A DNA stretch of 64,000 nt. It comes from Nostoc linckia FACHB-104. GTDB lineage: Bacteria; Cyanobacteriota; Cyanobacteriia; Cyanobacteriales; Nostocaceae. Location of the stretch: contig NZ_JACJQJ010000002.1 of assembly GCF_014696615.1 (NCBI RefSeq), forward strand, positions 62,001 through 126,000. The letters are read 5' to 3'. The position numbers were made by a program, and so were the translations under genes. Below, one piece after another: positions 8,716 through 17,645 of this stretch. The notes beneath the pieces are model-generated. The model was not told the DNA's origin, did not search any database, and worked only from the letters and a program-made list of their open reading frames with translations. Every line of letters begins with the position of its first letter. Positions within the stretch are counted from its first letter, which is position 1.

Positions 8716-9251
8716 GATAATTCCTTAACAAGATGTGACACGCGGCTACTCGGCTGCTAACAGTTTACAAATGTTTAAGAAAAAATTTAACTATTTTGTC
8801 TGCAAATTCTCTGTGAACTTGCTGGGTTATTTGGGCAAAAACACTATCAACGATTGCTAGACACTAGAAAATACAAGCAATTCTTTTATCTTTGGTACTG
8901 CTCCCCTTTTGTTCAAATCCTGATGATGACTTTGCCAGCACTGCCCATCTAGAAGTGATAAACACTTTTACAAGATGTCAGTAAGAGTATAATCTGACGA
9001 TTGCTAGCAGCTAGAAAATATAAGATGATAGAGTAATAGTCTAAGGCATCAGATTAAAAATCTATACCTTTGGCTTAGACGTTCCTTGAATATGCGATCG
9101 CCCCGAACCACAGACGCACATAGTCTTACCATCAAGGAGCCAGTTTGGGATATATACTTGGCAAAAACTACGCAAACCACATTAAATTAAGCCTTTTTTA
9201 CCTCATTGAGTTGGGTAATAATGGTTTAAATTGCTACTACAAACCTAACCC
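8716..9251. other. Intergenic region between divergent genes with a 28-nt direct repeat
   Basis: This region separates cruF from the divergent gene at 9252 and should hold both promoters. A 28-nt sequence beginning acgattgctag occurs twice (8850-8877 and 8997-9024) with 24 of 28 matches, and could be a paired regulatory site. A HIP1-like site (gcgatcgc) is near 9095. I see no RNA gene. Confidence 0.5.
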
Positions 9252-9698
9252 ATGTCGATTTTGCAGCGCGTTCCTTGGGTTTCCTTGACACTATTATTAC
9301 TGAGCTACAGTACCCTCGGCTGGGTCATATCCGAGACAAAAGCCCCTTTGTTTGTCTGGGCAGTAATTGTGCTTGCTATCTTGCTGTTTGTGGGCAGCTT
9401 AACTGTTCCCTGGACAAACATGACTAAGGTTTCTAGTACCTTATTTAAATCCAGTACCAGGACTTTTATATTTTCAGTGTTCGCAGCATTCTTGTTCTTT
9501 GTAATGCTTGCCTGGTTCCGCATGTTTCTTGACACCTTGCTGATTATTGCCGCTGCTATCTTAGCGAGAATAGACTTTCAAGCAGCAGGTGTTAAACAAG
9601 AGCAAGCTTTTTGGGTGACATCTCTACTGTCACTAGCAGGTGTCGCATTAGGTGCAGCAATGCAATTACTATTTGTTCGTTATGTACTAATCCGTTAA
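9252..9698 (+). CDS. Four-helix membrane protein, hypothetical
   Basis: A 148-residue protein made almost entirely of hydrophobic segments (about 9-29, 32-52, 70-100 and 120-145), for example VSLTLLLLSYSTLGWVI and TFIFSVFAAFLFFVMLAWF. It has no enzymatic motif, and a loop with basic residues follows helix 2. The length and layout fit conserved cyanobacterial membrane proteins of unknown function. ATG 9252 opens the frame. It stands alone on the plus strand, divergent from cruF and convergent with rpmA. Confidence 0.75.
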   Translation: MSILQRVPWVSLTLLLLSYSTLGWVISETKAPLFVWAVIVLAILLFVGSLTVPWTNMTKVSSTLFKSSTRTFIFSVFAAFLFFVMLAWFRMFLDTLLIIAAAILARIDFQAAGVKQEQAFWVTSLLSLAGVALGAAMQLLFVRYVLIR

Positions 9699-9950
9699 TT
9701 TGCCTCAGTCAGCAAGTTTGTACTTAGGGTCTTAGTGCTAATTTTTTCACAACTTTACATACTCACTTGCAAAATAAGGCAGCAGGAGTTTCCGATGAAA
9801 AAATTTTCATCGCCATACATAAAAGAAGCATGAGGGGGATAAAGGAGATATAAAAAATGAGCAATGACCAATGACTCTTTCAGGTCAGCCATTCACGCTA
9901 GGCTAGAAATTATCAAATATTCATCACACGGTTCATTGATTATAAATTTA

Positions 9951-9978
9951 AAAAGGGTGAGCATTGCCCACCCTTTTT
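9951..9978 (-). terminator. Rho-independent terminator of rplU-rpmA
   Basis: AAAAGGGTG and CACCCTTTT form a 9-bp stem around a 9-nt loop. On the minus strand the second arm runs into TTTTTAAATTT. It begins immediately after the rpmA stop codon. Confidence 0.8.
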
Positions 9979-9979
9979 T

Positions 9980-10261
9980 CTAGCTAGCAGTTGCCTCAGC
10001 AGCCACAGCAGGTGCGTAAACACTAACTTTTTTACGGGTTTTACCTTTTCTTTCAAAGGTAACAACGCCATCAATTAAAGCAAACAAAGTGTCATCACTA
10101 CCAATGCCAACATTGTTACCAGGGTGGAATTTAGTACCGCGCTGGCGCACGAGAATATTGCCAGCACGAACAACTTGACCACCGTAGCGTTTTACACCTA
10201 GACGCTGAGCATTAGAGTCACGACCGTTGCGTGTACTACCTGTTCCTTTCTTATGAGCCAT
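9980..10261 (-). CDS. rpmA: 50S ribosomal protein L27
   Basis: A basic protein of 93 residues. It carries the L27 start [20 protein letters not shown] and the conserved [17 protein letters not shown]27 reaches the peptidyl-transferase centre and helps place tRNA. The cyanobacterial start lacks the cleavable N-terminal extension seen in Firmicutes. ATG 10261 is preceded by AAGGAA. It lies 30 nt downstream of rplU in the usual L21-L27 order, with a terminator directly behind it. Confidence 0.98.
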   Translation of the reverse strand: MAHKKGTGSTRNGRDSNAQRLGVKRYGGQVVRAGNILVRQRGTKFHPGNNVGIGSDDTLFALIDGVVTFERKGKTRKKVSVYAPAVAAEATAS

Positions 10262-10291
10262 AATTTCCTTTTGTGACCTAACTGTTATTGA

Positions 10292-10678
10292 TTATTCAGC
10301 AGCGGTTTCTTCAGCAGAAGTTTCTTCGGCAGCTTTTGCTTCTTCCGCTGCCAGGACTGTACCATTGAGGTTAATAGAATTAATCAACAGTCTAGTGATT
10401 TCCTGGCGATGTCCGCGTTTTTTGCGGGTTTTCTTTTTCGGCTTCATTTTGTATACCAGGACTTTACGACCTCTTAGATGTCGTAGTACAGTCCCTTCTA
10501 CAGTCGCCCCTGACACTAATGGCTGTCCAATGTTGACTTCACCATCGTGCTGTATGAGTAAAACCTTATCTATTGTAACTTTCTCATCAGCTTGGGCAGT
10601 CAGTAACTCGATATCGTAAAAGCGACCAGCCTCAACTTTAAGTTGTTTGCCGCCAGTTTCAATAATTGCGTAAGTCAT
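10292..10678 (-). CDS. rplU: 50S ribosomal protein L21
   Basis: A 128-residue protein with the L21 start [18 protein letters not shown] and the signature [27 protein letters not shown], which binds 23S rRNA. An alanine/glutamate-rich tail of about 20 residues ([19 protein letters not shown]) is longer than in E. coli L21. ATG 10678 has AAGGA about 7 nt upstream. It is the first gene of rplU-rpmA. Confidence 0.98.
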   Translation of the reverse strand: MTYAIIETGGKQLKVEAGRFYDIELLTAQADEKVTIDKVLLIQHDGEVNIGQPLVSGATVEGTVLRHLRGRKVLVYKMKPKKKTRKKRGHRQEITRLLINSINLNGTVLAAEEAKAAEETSAEETAAE

Positions 10679-11266
10679 GAGATTGTCCTTGAGGTTGCCG
10701 TACAGGTATCTGGCTAATCTCTGTTGTTGAGATGCGATTTAGCGCTTTTGCCAGCTTTTGTAGGATGTCTACCTGATCCGAGCAGGAATTAGACAGACAA
10801 TCTAAAATCATATTTGATTAGCTGCTATAGAGTCAACTCCTTGGAGGGATTTAAGAGTTGGGATTTTGAATTAAAAGTCTTGTGTGCAAAGGTTGATGAC
10901 TAATTGCTGTGTAGGTGGGCAAAAAAATCTGAGATTTTTTCCAAAAATTTTGAGTTGATTGTCGAAATCGAGATTTGTGCTGTTGTAGTTAGGTGAGACA
11001 CAGAACAGCACCGAAAAGTCTGAGTAACGAGATATGTTGCTCAGATTTTCTCTATTTACTAGCACTTCATTTAATTTTTGAGATTCATGTAGGATGCGTT
11101 AGCGATAGCGTAACGCATCTGTAACAATGCTTGTTGTGCTGATATTTTTCAGAAATTAAATCGGCTCTTTACAGCACTTTATTTCATTTTTGACTGAATA
11201 ATAACCTATAAAAATAGGGCATTTTGTCTGCACAATTTATGCAATATTAAATTTGTAAATGATAAT
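10679..11266. other. rplU upstream region with possible leader hairpin
   Basis: A 588-nt gap. At 10767-10794 the minus strand can form a stem (GTCTA...CCTG with CAGG...TAGAC) about 90 nt upstream of rplU, a position typical of autoregulated ribosomal-protein leaders. I cannot match it to a described L21 leader. A repeat hairpin lies at 11093-11119. A 64-codon frame at 10871-11065 shows no coding features. Confidence 0.4.
11093..11119. repeat. Dispersed GATGCGTTA hairpin repeat
   Basis: GATGCGTTA and TAACGCATC form a perfect 9-bp inverted repeat around gcgatagcg. It belongs to the common cyanobacterial 'gatgcgttacgctatcgc' class of intergenic repeats and is related to the second module at 3386-3512. 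Confidence 0.7.
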
Positions 11267-11587
11267 TTAACGATTACTAAAGACTAACAAAAAACAACTA
11301 CCATTTAATAAAGCTGTAATCACTGCACCAATAATTACACCTTTCATCATTGCTAAGCGCTGTTGTCTTCTTAGGAGAATACACAAAGGAATTACATATA
11401 AAAGCTGCCAGAAAAAGAATCCCCAACCACCAACCAGCCAAATACCTAAAAAACTGTAATTGTTATAGCCCCATATTTGACCGACAAGTAAACCTACTCC
11501 AAATATGATGCCAACTGCTATCAAATGCAAACCAAATAAAATCAATATTCCTAAAAAAAGTTGTAAATTTTCATTTCTTTGAGACAT
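11267..11587 (-). CDS. Small membrane protein linked to radical SAM gene
   Basis: A 106-residue protein with three hydrophobic stretches (about 9-36, 46-70 and 80-103), for example FLGILILFGLHLIAVGIIFG, and a basic loop RRQQRLAMMKG. No family is recognised. It starts 36 nt downstream of the radical SAM gene and shares its strand, so it is likely the last gene of a three-gene unit with the Lgt-like and radical SAM genes. A membrane-lipid-related role is inferred from these neighbours only. Confidence 0.7.
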   Translation of the reverse strand: MSQRNENLQLFLGILILFGLHLIAVGIIFGVGLLVGQIWGYNNYSFLGIWLVGGWGFFFWQLLYVIPLCILLRRQQRLAMMKGVIIGAVITALLNGSCFLLVFSNR

Positions 11588-11623
11588 TAACTTAGTCCTG
11601 CAGATAACACCGATTGATGAGAT

Positions 11624-13042
11624 TTACGAATTACAATTATTCACTAAATGGTAGCCAGCGCTGCCTTCACGGTAAAACATATTAAATGTATCAAATGGGA
11701 TAATCCTACCATCTGGATGCACTATATGAATACAAGAGCGTTTGACAGAACGGACATCAAAGTTAAAAGCATCAAGAAACTGTACAATCATTACCCGAAA
11801 TACATTGGAGTAGTTAATACCTTCTGGTACAGCCATCATTGGCAAACAACACAAAAGCTGTTTGAGTGATAAAGCTGCAGATTTGGGTGAATGGCTTGTA
11901 GAAAATAATTCAAATATTTGTTTTTTCAGTTCTTCATTTTGTTCATATAGCACGCTATTAGGCATAATTTTTACAAAAACATCTGGATTAATTAACCCAG
12001 TTAAAGGTATTACTTGACCATTTAGCTTTAATGCATAAGCCATCGCTAAACAATCAGGATGGCAAGGAACAGGAAGAATATCTTCAGGTTTAAAATAAGG
12101 ACTCTGTTCTAAAATAGAACGGCGAACTTCTGTTAAAGTGTATCTGTCTTGCTTGGGGTCGAATCCTTCTAATCTTCCGGCTGCTTGTATTGGTTGAAAT
12201 GTCACGCCTCTAATACATTTCTGCTGCAAAGCATACTCAATAATTTTCCCGATTTCTCCATCATTCAGCCCCTTTTTGAGAGTAACAACCAAAGTAGTAG
12301 AGATATTATATTCATTAAGATGCTCAATTGCTTTTTCCCTAACAGTCCGTAAATCTGCACCACGTAACTCTTTTAAAGCTGCTAATTCAAAGCTATCAAA
12401 TTGCAAATATATTTCAATTCCAGGCATATATTGGCTGAGGCGATCGCAAAAAGATTTATCCTTAGCAATTCTCACACCATTAGTATTGATCATTAAATGC
12501 TTAATCGGCTTAGTTTTGACAATATCTAAAATTTGAAAAAACTCAGGATGAATCGTAGGTTCTCCACCACTTAACTGCACTATCTGCGGTTCTCCTTCAT
12601 TTGCTACTACCGCATCAATCATCTTTTCTATCTGTGCTAAACTTCGATGTATCCTGGGTTGATGGGATATTTGTGAAAAATCTTCTGCACCAGAATCGGC
12701 ATAGCATATCGGGCAGGAAAGATTACATTTATCTGTAATTTCTATTAATGTTAAACAGCTATGCTGTTCATGATCTGGGCAAAGTCCACAATCGTAAGGA
12801 CAGCCATATTTTATAGGTGTATTAAACTTTAATGGCATATCTCCAGGTTTAATAAACTCTAGAGATTTTTTATAATATTCAATATCATCCGCGATTAAAA
12901 CTTCTTCACGTCCGTGCTTGGGACAGTGCTTTACTAAGTAAACACAATCATCTTGAAATATAATTTTTGCTTCTACCTTAACTAAACATTTTGAACAAAC
13001 GCTATTAGTTAAGGCGTAAAAGAGATAATTACGAGTAGGCAT
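11624..13042 (-). CDS. Radical SAM enzyme of the Tes/MJ0619-like type
   Basis: A 472-residue protein. The N-terminus has a zinc-ribbon-like Cys set (C16, C19, C33, HC40). A second Cys cluster follows in GCPYDCGLCPDHEQHSC (C81, C85, C88, C96). The radical SAM core begins with DKCNLSCPIC (C106-x3-C110-x2-C113, the [4Fe-4S] ligands) and continues with VQLSGGEPTIHP, the SAM-binding GGE. This extra-cysteine layout is that of the MJ0619 family, which includes archaeal tetraether lipid synthase (Tes), joining lipid alkyl chains. The upstream gene is Lgt-like, which fits a lipid substrate. The enzyme class is firm; Tes-like chemistry is an inference. Confidence 0.8.
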   Translation of the reverse strand: MPTRNYLFYALTNSVCSKCLVKVEAKIIFQDDCVYLVKHCPKHGREEVLIADDIEYYKKSLEFIKPGDMPLKFNTPIKYGCPYDCGLCPDHEQHSCLTLIEITDKCNLSCPICYADSGAEDFSQISHQPRIHRSLAQIEKMIDAVVANEGEPQIVQLSGGEPTIHPEFFQILDIVKTKPIKHLMINTNGVRIAKDKSFCDRLSQYMPGIEIYLQFDSFELAALKELRGADLRTVREKAIEHLNEYNISTTLVVTLKKGLNDGEIGKIIEYALQQKCIRGVTFQPIQAAGRLEGFDPKQDRYTLTEVRRSILEQSPYFKPEDILPVPCHPDCLAMAYALKLNGQVIPLTGLINPDVFVKIMPNSVLYEQNEELKKQIFELFSTSHSPKSAALSLKQLLCCLPMMAVPEGINYSNVFRVMIVQFLDAFNFDVRSVKRSCIHIVHPDGRIIPFDTFNMFYREGSAGYHLVNNCNS

Positions 13043-13096
13043 GGTAATGATGGATGATAAATTAAATTATTAAAAGCCTTCAGATCCAAATGTAAA

Positions 13097-13840
13097 TCAG
13101 TTCTGAAATTGAAAGATCTGAGTAATTGTGCGGCGATAATACACAATAGTTAATAAACAAGCAACTTGAATCGCACTCAAACCTAAGAATGGATGGAAAT
13201 TTGGTTTAATGAAATCTACCAGAAAACGAAAGGTAAAATAAGAAATTAAATAAAATTTAAATAAATCACCATTTTGATATTGATAGCGACTGCGAAATTG
13301 CAAAAATATAATTAGCAAGATTAAAAATAAGATTTCATATAATTGTGTGGGGTGGCGGAAAATACCATCACCAAAATCTATACCCCAAGGTAATTTCGTA
13401 GCGATTCCATAAGTGCGATCGCTCAATCCTGTGAGAAAGCATCCAATTCTACCAATGCCTGTGCCTAAAATCAAAGGATAAACAAATACATCACCTGTAG
13501 ACTGATGAACTCCAATGATTTTTTTGGTGATCTCTACACCAATTAATCCCCCTAAAAGTGCGCCAACAACTGTTTTACCTTGTGCTAATAATAATAGGAA
13601 CTGCTGTTGATTTTGCCACAGCAAACTAATATGTTCTAGCCCTACCAGTAGTTTTGCTCCAATTAAAGCGCCTATCATCCCACCAACAATTACAGAACTA
13701 CGCTGGCTAGGTGCTATAGCATCTTTACGGACGCGAATTAGTAACAAGCGAAAGGATATAGCATAAGCCAAAGATTCAAACAAAATATGAGGATGAATGC
13801 TTAACGAACCTAACCAAATATAAACAGGGAAAGTCAGCAT
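13097..13840 (-). CDS. Prolipoprotein diacylglyceryl transferase-like membrane protein
   Basis: An integral membrane protein of 247 residues. It aligns by eye with Lgt: GALLGGLIGVE at the place of E. coli HGGLIGV, GTGIGRIGCFLTG at the Lgt signature GAGRLGNFINGE, and RHPTQLYE at YPSQLYE. The histidine of the HGG motif is Leu here, and the Asn and Glu of the signature are Cys and Leu. The Arg of GR is kept. Ordinary lipoprotein modification is therefore doubtful. It may move or modify another phosphatidylglycerol-derived group. It lies 54 nt upstream of the radical SAM gene, so they are probably co-transcribed. A true lgt is expected elsewhere in the genome. Confidence 0.75.
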   Translation of the reverse strand: MLTFPVYIWLGSLSIHPHILFESLAYAISFRLLLIRVRKDAIAPSQRSSVIVGGMIGALIGAKLLVGLEHISLLWQNQQQFLLLLAQGKTVVGALLGGLIGVEITKKIIGVHQSTGDVFVYPLILGTGIGRIGCFLTGLSDRTYGIATKLPWGIDFGDGIFRHPTQLYEILFLILLIIFLQFRSRYQYQNGDLFKFYLISYFTFRFLVDFIKPNFHPFLGLSAIQVACLLTIVYYRRTITQIFQFQN

Positions 13841-14114
13841 AATTCATAATTTTTAGTTATAACTAGTGCCAATATAACTTCCAATAATGTTGGCAACATA
13901 CAAATTATTCTTCAGGACACAACAATGTTGTCATTTTAACCCATCATCGCATTCTTTTTTAGAGTTAAATGAGTAAGTTTTATATCAATTACGAGCTTTA
14001 AGTAAAAATTCTAAATAAAGTGGTTTGACAATAATTTGAAAACTTTTTGATTGAAATTAACTACGAATTACTAGCGCTTGATACTTCCCATGAGATATTA
14101 GGAGTTGGTAATTA

Positions 14115-14912
14115 TTACTCAATTTCCTCACAGCGAATTAATAGCCTTTCCATCGCCTCAGCTAAGGAAATTAAATCTATCCAAGAGGAACCAGTAACTA
14201 AATTTTGCGCGTGCGCTAATCGGTTACGTAGCTGTTCGGCAGATTTAAGGAAACGTTCTCCAGAACGCTTTGATTTCAGTTCAAGTTGCTGAAGCAGTTC
14301 TGGTTGATTTAAAACTAACTCTCGTTTATCGCAAAATTGCAGATAATCTAATAAATCTGTGGCTTCATTTCGCTCTTGACTTTCGCGCCACAGGCGTTGC
14401 GCTACTTGTAATCGTTCAGGTTTCAGAAATTTTTGCCAGGAATCTTGAGGATAGTAAAGCCGCACCAGCCGCAATAAATTCATCTCCAGCAGCGTTACTA
14501 AACCAAATAACAGCATTCTTGCAGGCGCTTTTTGTAAATCTCCACAAGTAACAATCCCCGTTACTTGATTGCAGTCAAGCACAAATAATCGGGGAGTTTG
14601 TTGGAGTATAGGTAACAATTTCATCAGTGGAGTAGAAATAGCGATGAGTTCTTTAGGATGAAACACTCGTTGATAGTCGCCGCACTGACCAGCTTTGGCT
14701 TTCATCAAGCTGCTGCGTTCTACATAACCGCTGATAGTGTCTCCCGACTCCACACCCACAACATCAAAATCCTGTGCTTGCATCCAATGCAGCACCTCTA
14801 TAACATCAGCTGTCGCTGAAACTGCTTTCAGGGGTTCTGCAACGTATTCAATCGTGATGTTGTTCTCAAACAAACTCCGCAAATCTTGAGAACGCGATTT
14901 AAGATGTTTCAT
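14115..14912 (-). CDS. CBS-domain protein with HEPN-like C-terminus
   Basis: A 265-residue soluble protein. Residues 15-130 look like a CBS pair (VAEPLKAVSATADVIEVLHWMQ, later FVLDCNQVTGIVTCGDLQK), which senses adenine nucleotides in other proteins. The rest is helical and ends with SAEQLRNRLAHAQNL. Here R229-x4-H234 fits the Rx4-6H motif of HEPN domains, many of which are RNases. CBS plus HEPN-like is an unusual pairing. It stands alone on the minus strand. RNase activity is an inference. Confidence 0.7.
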   Translation of the reverse strand: MKHLKSRSQDLRSLFENNITIEYVAEPLKAVSATADVIEVLHWMQAQDFDVVGVESGDTISGYVERSSLMKAKAGQCGDYQRVFHPKELIAISTPLMKLLPILQQTPRLFVLDCNQVTGIVTCGDLQKAPARMLLFGLVTLLEMNLLRLVRLYYPQDSWQKFLKPERLQVAQRLWRESQERNEATDLLDYLQFCDKRELVLNQPELLQQLELKSKRSGERFLKSAEQLRNRLAHAQNLVTGSSWIDLISLAEAMERLLIRCEEIE

Positions 14913-15979
14913 CTGCGTTTATTAATAAGTCATCCGCAGTATCAGTATTTCATGACAGTCTGCATGGTTTCAGTGCAAACTGTATCCTAACTGTGGATGG
15001 CAACCTGCTTAAGCTAATACACTTTTAAATTACAAACTACTCGTGGTGATTGTTGACTGTTAACTGTTGACTGTCAACGGTCAACAGCCTAATCGAGTCC
15101 ATCTGCAAGTTAAATGTGGAACAGCTTACTAATTAAAATATTAGGCGATCGCTTTGATAAATCAAAAATCTAGTATCAGGCTATTGTCTGGGTACAGCTA
15201 GTACTGGTTGTATGAACTAGAAAAAGCGATCGCACTGGTAGACAACAGTATTTTTAAAGAGTGACTAGCAAACTTTTTTTAAATTAAAATAATTTATTTT
15301 CTGGAGAGTATGATAATTCTTTGCTGATTTAAGTGCTATTTCAGGGTAAAGTCTACCTGGGAAAAAGCATTTGCTGTTAAAAGGCATCCAAGCACATACC
15401 AAAGTAATTTTCCATTTACAATTAGCATGGTCAACCTGTATCAGCCATTTAGCCAGCGCTTTAACCCCTGATAAGCATTATAGATGCGTAGTCTTGAGCC
15501 AGTAAGGTCTTCTGTAGAAGATACTGTGTATTGACAAAAGTCTAAGGTAGACAAGACAGTTGCTATTGTGGGTGCAGCTATAGAACCTATATATGAACCT
15601 AATTTAATATTCTTAGGATTTAAATCAATGTGGTAAACAATACTCAATATTTAATTAATGAACGTAAATTGAATGCATATGACTAAAACGGTAGTAGCAA
15701 TGAATATACTATTCACAGATTGCCAGCGTCCACTCAAATAATTTTAATTTTCACAAAGCCAATTATCAGATTTATGAGCAGTGAGTAAAGCTATAGTGTA
15801 TTTAGCCATGCCGCAGTGACAGCAGTCCCAAAATAGTATATGAGACTCCTAAAACTTAAAATCCTGGTACAACAGACAATTTTTGTGCAAAATCCCAATG
15901 AGATTGCTGTAATGTGGCTAAGCTGAAATTCTAATGCCAAAGTATTTTAATAATTAGTTGAGACACGCACTCTAACTCG
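14913..15979. other. Long intergenic region
   Basis: A 1,067-nt gap between divergent genes. It contains a low-complexity inverted repeat (gttgactgttaactgttgac ... gtcaacggtcaac, about 15050-15090) and several HIP1 sites (15147, 15226). A 68-codon minus-strand frame at 15441-15647 begins with TTG and has no ribosome binding site, so I do not call it. No RNA gene is visible. Confidence 0.45.
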
Positions 15980-17347
15980 ATGACAGGCAAATACTCAAGA
16001 CATAATGCATTTCTGCGGCTAGTGTCTGGTAATGGAGCACCATCAAGGTCAGAATCCCGCTACTCGCTGCTCCCCAGTAAAGAGATGATAATTGGACGCG
16101 ACCCTAGCTGCCAAATTGTCTTGGATGCCATGATGTACCGGATGGTATCTCGTCGTCATGCTGTGGTTCGTCCCCTCTCTTCATCTCCAGATAACAAGTT
16201 CAGCTGGCTAATTTGTGATTTGAATAGTGCGAATGGCACGTATTTAAATGGACAACGTTTACAAGGTTGTCAGGAATTACACTCAGGCGATCGCATTTCT
16301 TTGGGTACTGATGGCCCCCAGTTTGTGTTTGAGCATGAGTATATCTCCCAAGCTACAATTATGACCAGGCCGGCAAACCCCCTACCTTCAGCAGGGAGCT
16401 TCTCAGGTCAGTCAAAATCGGATTCGGTGAGTTTTACTCAACTGTTCCCTATTATTTCCACGGGTAAAGATTTAACTCGTAAAGCTTACCTAGTACCAGG
16501 AATTTTGACAGTTGTTTTTGTGGTACTCATGTTTGCTACGGTAGGTCAACCGCAAGCAAATCAAGTTATTGTAGCGAGTTATATAGCTTTTGCCGCCTAT
16601 TACTTTGTTTACCAACTTTGCGGCAAACAAAAACCTTGGTGGGTACTTTTATCTGTGGCGTTAGGTACGGCACTGATTTTAAAAAGTCCCATGCTGGATT
16701 TATTTATCTTTGTTTTTCGGGGTATTTTGCCTGGTAGCTTACCCTCAGCTCAAGATTCGATTACTTTTACTGAATTACTAGTGCGAATGTTCTTTGGTGC
16801 TGGGTTAATGGAGGAGTTACTTAAAGCATTACCTGTATTAGCAGCACTAATTATCGGTATTTTATTGCCCTCACCTTGGCGAGAACGCATCGGCATCTGG
16901 GAACCTTTAGATGGAATTCTCTTAGGTACTGCTTCTGCTGTGGGCTTCACCCTGTTAGAAACTCTTGGTCAATATGTGCCTGTGATTACTCAAAATGTTG
17001 CTCAACAAGCGGGAGTAGGAACTGGTCAACTAGTAGGATTGCAATTACTAATTCCGCGCATTTTAGGCTCTGTCGCCGGACACATGGCTTATAGTGGCTA
17101 TTTGGGATATTTTATTGGCTTGGCTGTTCTGAAGCCGCGTCTAATTTGGCAAATTCTGCCAATTGGTTATGTTAGCGCTGCAGCACTCCATGCATTGTGG
17201 AACGCTACTGGTTCGATTAATGCTTTGCTATTGGTAATTGTAGGGGTGTTGTCTTACGCCTTTTTGATGGCGGCAATTTTAAAGGCACGGGCGCTCTCGC
17301 CAACGCGATCGCAGAATTTTGCTACCCGTTTTCTGGGGCCTAGGTAA
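15980..17347 (+). CDS. FHA domain fused to PrsW-type intramembrane protease
   Basis: A 455-residue protein. The N-terminal FHA domain (about 25-120) binds phosphothreonine: G39-R40, the S57-R58-R59-H60 motif and LNSANGTYLNG are present. From about 165 on there are around eight membrane helices of the PrsW family (CPBP-like glutamic intramembrane proteases) with E278-E279-x2-K282 in GLMEELLKALPVL, then VGFTLLETLGQY and conserved His in GSVAGHMAYSGYLGY and AALHALWN. PrsW cleaves membrane-bound regulators such as anti-sigma factors. ATG 15980. The FHA suggests that phosphorylation recruits the substrate. It ends close to the PP2C/CHAT-FHA cluster on the opposite strand. Confidence 0.88.
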   Translation: MTGKYSRHNAFLRLVSGNGAPSRSESRYSLLPSKEMIIGRDPSCQIVLDAMMYRMVSRRHAVVRPLSSSPDNKFSWLICDLNSANGTYLNGQRLQGCQELHSGDRISLGTDGPQFVFEHEYISQATIMTRPANPLPSAGSFSGQSKSDSVSFTQLFPIISTGKDLTRKAYLVPGILTVVFVVLMFATVGQPQANQVIVASYIAFAAYYFVYQLCGKQKPWWVLLSVALGTALILKSPMLDLFIFVFRGILPGSLPSAQDSITFTELLVRMFFGAGLMEELLKALPVLAALIIGILLPSPWRERIGIWEPLDGILLGTASAVGFTLLETLGQYVPVITQNVAQQAGVGTGQLVGLQLLIPRILGSVAGHMAYSGYLGYFIGLAVLKPRLIWQILPIGYVSAAALHALWNATGSINALLLVIVGVLSYAFLMAAILKARALSPTRSQNFATRFLGPR

Positions 17348-17645
17348 AAAAATGGGGGATAGAGATGCAGGGGAACAGGGGATGAGCAAGCAACGGAAGC
17401 AGCGGGAGCAGAGGAGAAATGAAAAATCACTTTTGACTCTTGACTCTTGACTAATATTCTCTGTCTTCAGGTAGATAGCGCTACTTTTTTAATCAGCCTA
17501 TAGTTTAAATTATCTTGGGTTATTAATGCTTAAAAAATAAGCAAATAATTATAATACCCGCAATACAAGCGTTGTCGAGTGCGGGCAAAGCTAAGAGTCA
17601 CCTGAACAGGCTCCCAATTATCGGGATATAAGACTACTACTAAAT

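Noticed and set aside
8900-8935. tRNA-like T-arm sequence (ttgttcaaatcc)
   Set aside because: No acceptor stem, anticodon arm or D arm can be built around it.
10871-11065. 64-codon frame upstream of rplU
   Set aside because: Composition resembles non-coding AT-rich DNA, no ribosome binding site, and it occupies the likely leader/promoter region of rplU.
15441-15647. 68-codon minus-strand frame
   Set aside because: It starts with TTG without a ribosome binding site, lies alone in a long AT-rich gap, and its protein has no recognisable feature.
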